Below, in pieces: positions 63,401 through 64,000 of a DNA stretch of 64,000 nucleotides. The stretch lies in the NCBI GenBank assembly GCA_964625575.1, contig CAZVBQ010000003.1, forward strand, positions 1-64,000, given 5' to 3'. Positions within the stretch are counted from its first letter, which is position 1. Each line of letters begins with the position of its first letter. The translations under genes were made by a program, and so were the position numbers. Source of the DNA: UTCHB3 sp964625575. GTDB taxonomy: Bacteria > Bacteroidota > Ignavibacteria > Ignavibacteriales > Ignavibacteriaceae. The notes under the pieces were generated by a model, which did not search any database, was not told where the DNA came from, and saw nothing but the letters and a program-made list of their open reading frames with translations.

Positions 63401-63522
63401 CCCGAGAGTTTCCCTCTTTGCGCCTGAAGAATTGTCGTTCCTGCGATAAGTATCACAAAAAAGAATATTTTTGTCAGCGAGAAAGAGATTTTTTTGTGAG
63501 AATATCGTAGATGTCTCTCCAT
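60466..63522 (-). CDS. TonB-dependent receptor with carboxypeptidase-regulatory-like domain, large
   Basis: A 1018-residue outer-membrane receptor from the ATG at 63522 (a GTG at 63528 is also in frame). The signal (IFFFVILIAGTTILQAQ) leads to a CarboxypepD_reg-like domain (GKLSGEIRDAQTGERLPGVAV, YFILNIPAGKYSVTASYVGY). The plug follows with VRGSGSYEVNYQINGVDQI and ISGGFSAEYGNAQAGVVKV, and then a long barrel to the terminal Phe (RQVFFTIGFGF). No SusD partner follows; the next gene encodes a large sorting-domain protein instead. It heads the locus and may import the product or export the energy link of the system. Confidence 0.93.
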   Translation of the reverse strand: MERHLRYSHKKISFSLTKIFFFVILIAGTTILQAQRGKLSGEIRDAQTGERLPGVAVRIDGTNLGGVSDIDGKYFILNIPAGKYSVTASYVGYAKYLVSNVEIFIDRTTQLDVKLKQSTLEMDEVVVVAEKPKIIKDQTSSSSTIDNDQIEAAPIEGLRGILDLTAGFQKNEKGTYSVRGSGSYEVNYQINGVDQINSATTSPGSFGVEKADNSWKYDVNPIGVQQMQLISGGFSAEYGNAQAGVVKVVLKEGSPRLSGEVRVEYRPPGQYHFGTYLYDKSLYEWQRWGTLDRWMAYRDSSFFLQDLGITSEGRYKWLYDKVRNGTATPDQINAWNSILDREINWAYNTWLNNHTPGDNNPLGVYDYRERAYTKVMVGIGGPLGKDPDKLKFFFSGEYKKNPTRLPTSEKDQISQNYMLNLTYTPTTAHKLKLLLGYQLYRGGIWSGSSDIRWAGLAFSPPSTSYKYYVLIDPIRTEQTVTQSLNYVYTIDAKSFFEATITHMSEKYELPYEYLTSYSQQRDVLDSLYDVNGGNLLKPGAWWDTQYFRAPDAFSTLYYQDTRTEYWAANLDFTSQINQGNLLKAGLRLYYWDLYNNGVNSRFKANALVATTGVAEYYTAQPYNIAFYIQDKMEYEGMIANIGVRAEAYNFGSDIPVDPFNIVYVGTEGPETGNLSTEKSKTYFMLLPRIGLSFPIGENTAFRLQYGHFTSMPTFSQALSNRGNKGIVGYGNANLEPKKTIQYEFGLQQLIDDDNRIDLALYYNDRVSQIGLLRYAAFTGTVLNSPSAYTSDNTPLFNYTTFSNNAFGATLGFEISLEKVNPKNWMYRLTYSISQTSEGNYGAQVIYPTASAAAESRDYTGEFLSGNDRTHNFRALLQYNWGTGEGPELFGVNLLENSSISFIYSVQSGTPFTYRTSFDLKDIVNNRRYPLESNFDVNFTKNVVLEGGYRFVIGLRIMNLFDNKWLTPVTGNDLINWVEDGTTIDQPGNDPSRISYISSFYKAFKNIPRQVFFTIGFGF

Positions 63523-63623
63523 GATCACTCTTTTTTTAACGTTACTTTACTGTAAATTAAATTAAAATTCGTCTGCTCTAAAATCTTTATTTATTGCCAA
63601 ACTAACAAATTAATTTTAGAAAT

Positions 63624-64000
63624 ATGAAATATTTTTTCCAAATAAATATCACTACCGACCCCTCTCTTGATAATGAGAACGCCGCTTTCCTTTGGATGTT
63701 CGAACCGGATGGAATGAACCTTGACGACAACACGATAAAACTCTTTTTCTCTGAATTGGATCCTCCAAAAACCGAAGAGATCAGAACCAGCCTCAACGGG
63801 CTTGTTGAAACCGGTACGATCGAAAAGTTCGACATGCTGGTTGAGAAACTCGAGAAACACAACTGGAATGAAGAGTGGCAGAAGAACCTGAAAGTGTTGA
63901 AGGCAGGCACCATGTTTGCCGTTAAGCCCACTTTTGTTCAGTACACTCCTGAACCGGATGAGATCGTGATAGAGATCGATCCGAAAATGTCGTTTGGAAC
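63624..64000 (+). CDS. prmA: Ribosomal protein L11 methyltransferase, 3' truncated
   Basis: The frame is open from the ATG at 63624 to the window edge, giving the first 125 residues. KHNWNEEWQKNLKVLKAG and EIVIEIDPKMSFGT match the PrmA N-terminal substrate-recognition domain and the start of the SAM-binding domain, where MSFGT precedes the usual GTGHH. PrmA trimethylates ribosomal protein L11. The gene is divergent from the large TonB receptor, with about 100 bases between them. Confidence 0.9.
   Translation, partial: MKYFFQINITTDPSLDNENAAFLWMFEPDGMNLDDNTIKLFFSELDPPKTEEIRTSLNGLVETGTIEKFDMLVEKLEKHNWNEEWQKNLKVLKAGTMFAVKPTFVQYTPEPDEIVIEIDPKMSFG

Overview
The window looks like a contiguous chromosome segment from a member of the Ignavibacteria or a close relative in the Bacteroidota/Chlorobi lineage. 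The pointers are type IX secretion (T9SS) C-terminal sorting domains on several secreted proteins, TonB-dependent receptors that begin with a carboxypeptidase-regulatory-like domain, PorV/PorQ-type and FadL-type outer-membrane proteins, a DUF4286 protein, and short AT-rich promoter elements resembling the Bacteroidetes type. The assignment is inferred from gene content; no rRNA is present. Coding density is very high, no stretch over 300 bases lacks a gene, and no tRNA, CRISPR array, prophage or classical IS element was seen.

Region 1 (1-11.3 kb): the tail of a VOC protein, a phosphofructokinase with mixed ATP/PPi signature residues, and a small GxxExxY nuclease-fold gene enclosed by near-perfect 24-bp inverted repeats (1519-2017), the most mobile-looking object here. 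Then come a T9SS-exported endonuclease/exonuclease/phosphatase, a DUF255 thioredoxin-domain protein, a DUF3298 protein, a GAF-PAS histidine kinase, TypA/BipA and a divergent YchF. Region 2 (11.4-22.6 kb, + strand): glgC, uvrC, an L,D-transpeptidase, a lipoprotein, sixA, the SRP RNA (minus strand), 1-pyrroline-5-carboxylate dehydrogenase, sucC, a TPR protein and aroE.

Region 3 (22.6-38.9 kb, mostly - strand): an aminotransferase, coaD, a HIT protein, an EF-G paralogue lacking the usual catalytic His, DUF948 and YtxH envelope proteins, icd, a flippase-like LPG-synthase-TM protein, maf, a SpoIID/LytB lipoprotein, rsgA (with no normal start codon at the expected place), a FadL-like porin, and two paralogous lipoproteins with extreme low-complexity composition. 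Region 4 (39-51.8 kb, + strand): a TonB-dependent receptor preceded by a long palindrome, then a tightly overlapping run xseA-xseB-dxs-oxidoreductase-response regulator-histidine kinase-menF-menD, which places isoprenoid and menaquinone synthesis with a two-component system.

Region 5 (51.8-63.5 kb, - strand): a seven-gene envelope/secretion locus. It holds a large TonB-dependent receptor, a 678-residue secreted protein with a C-terminal sorting-like domain, a PorV/PorQ-family protein, two unknown barrel-like proteins, and two tandem GHL10-type glycosyl-hydrolase paralogues, one a lipoprotein and the other a T9SS cargo. A NagX-like membrane acyltransferase follows downstream. It resembles a SusD-less glycan-processing locus coupled to T9SS export and is the best candidate here for an undescribed system. 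The window ends inside prmA.
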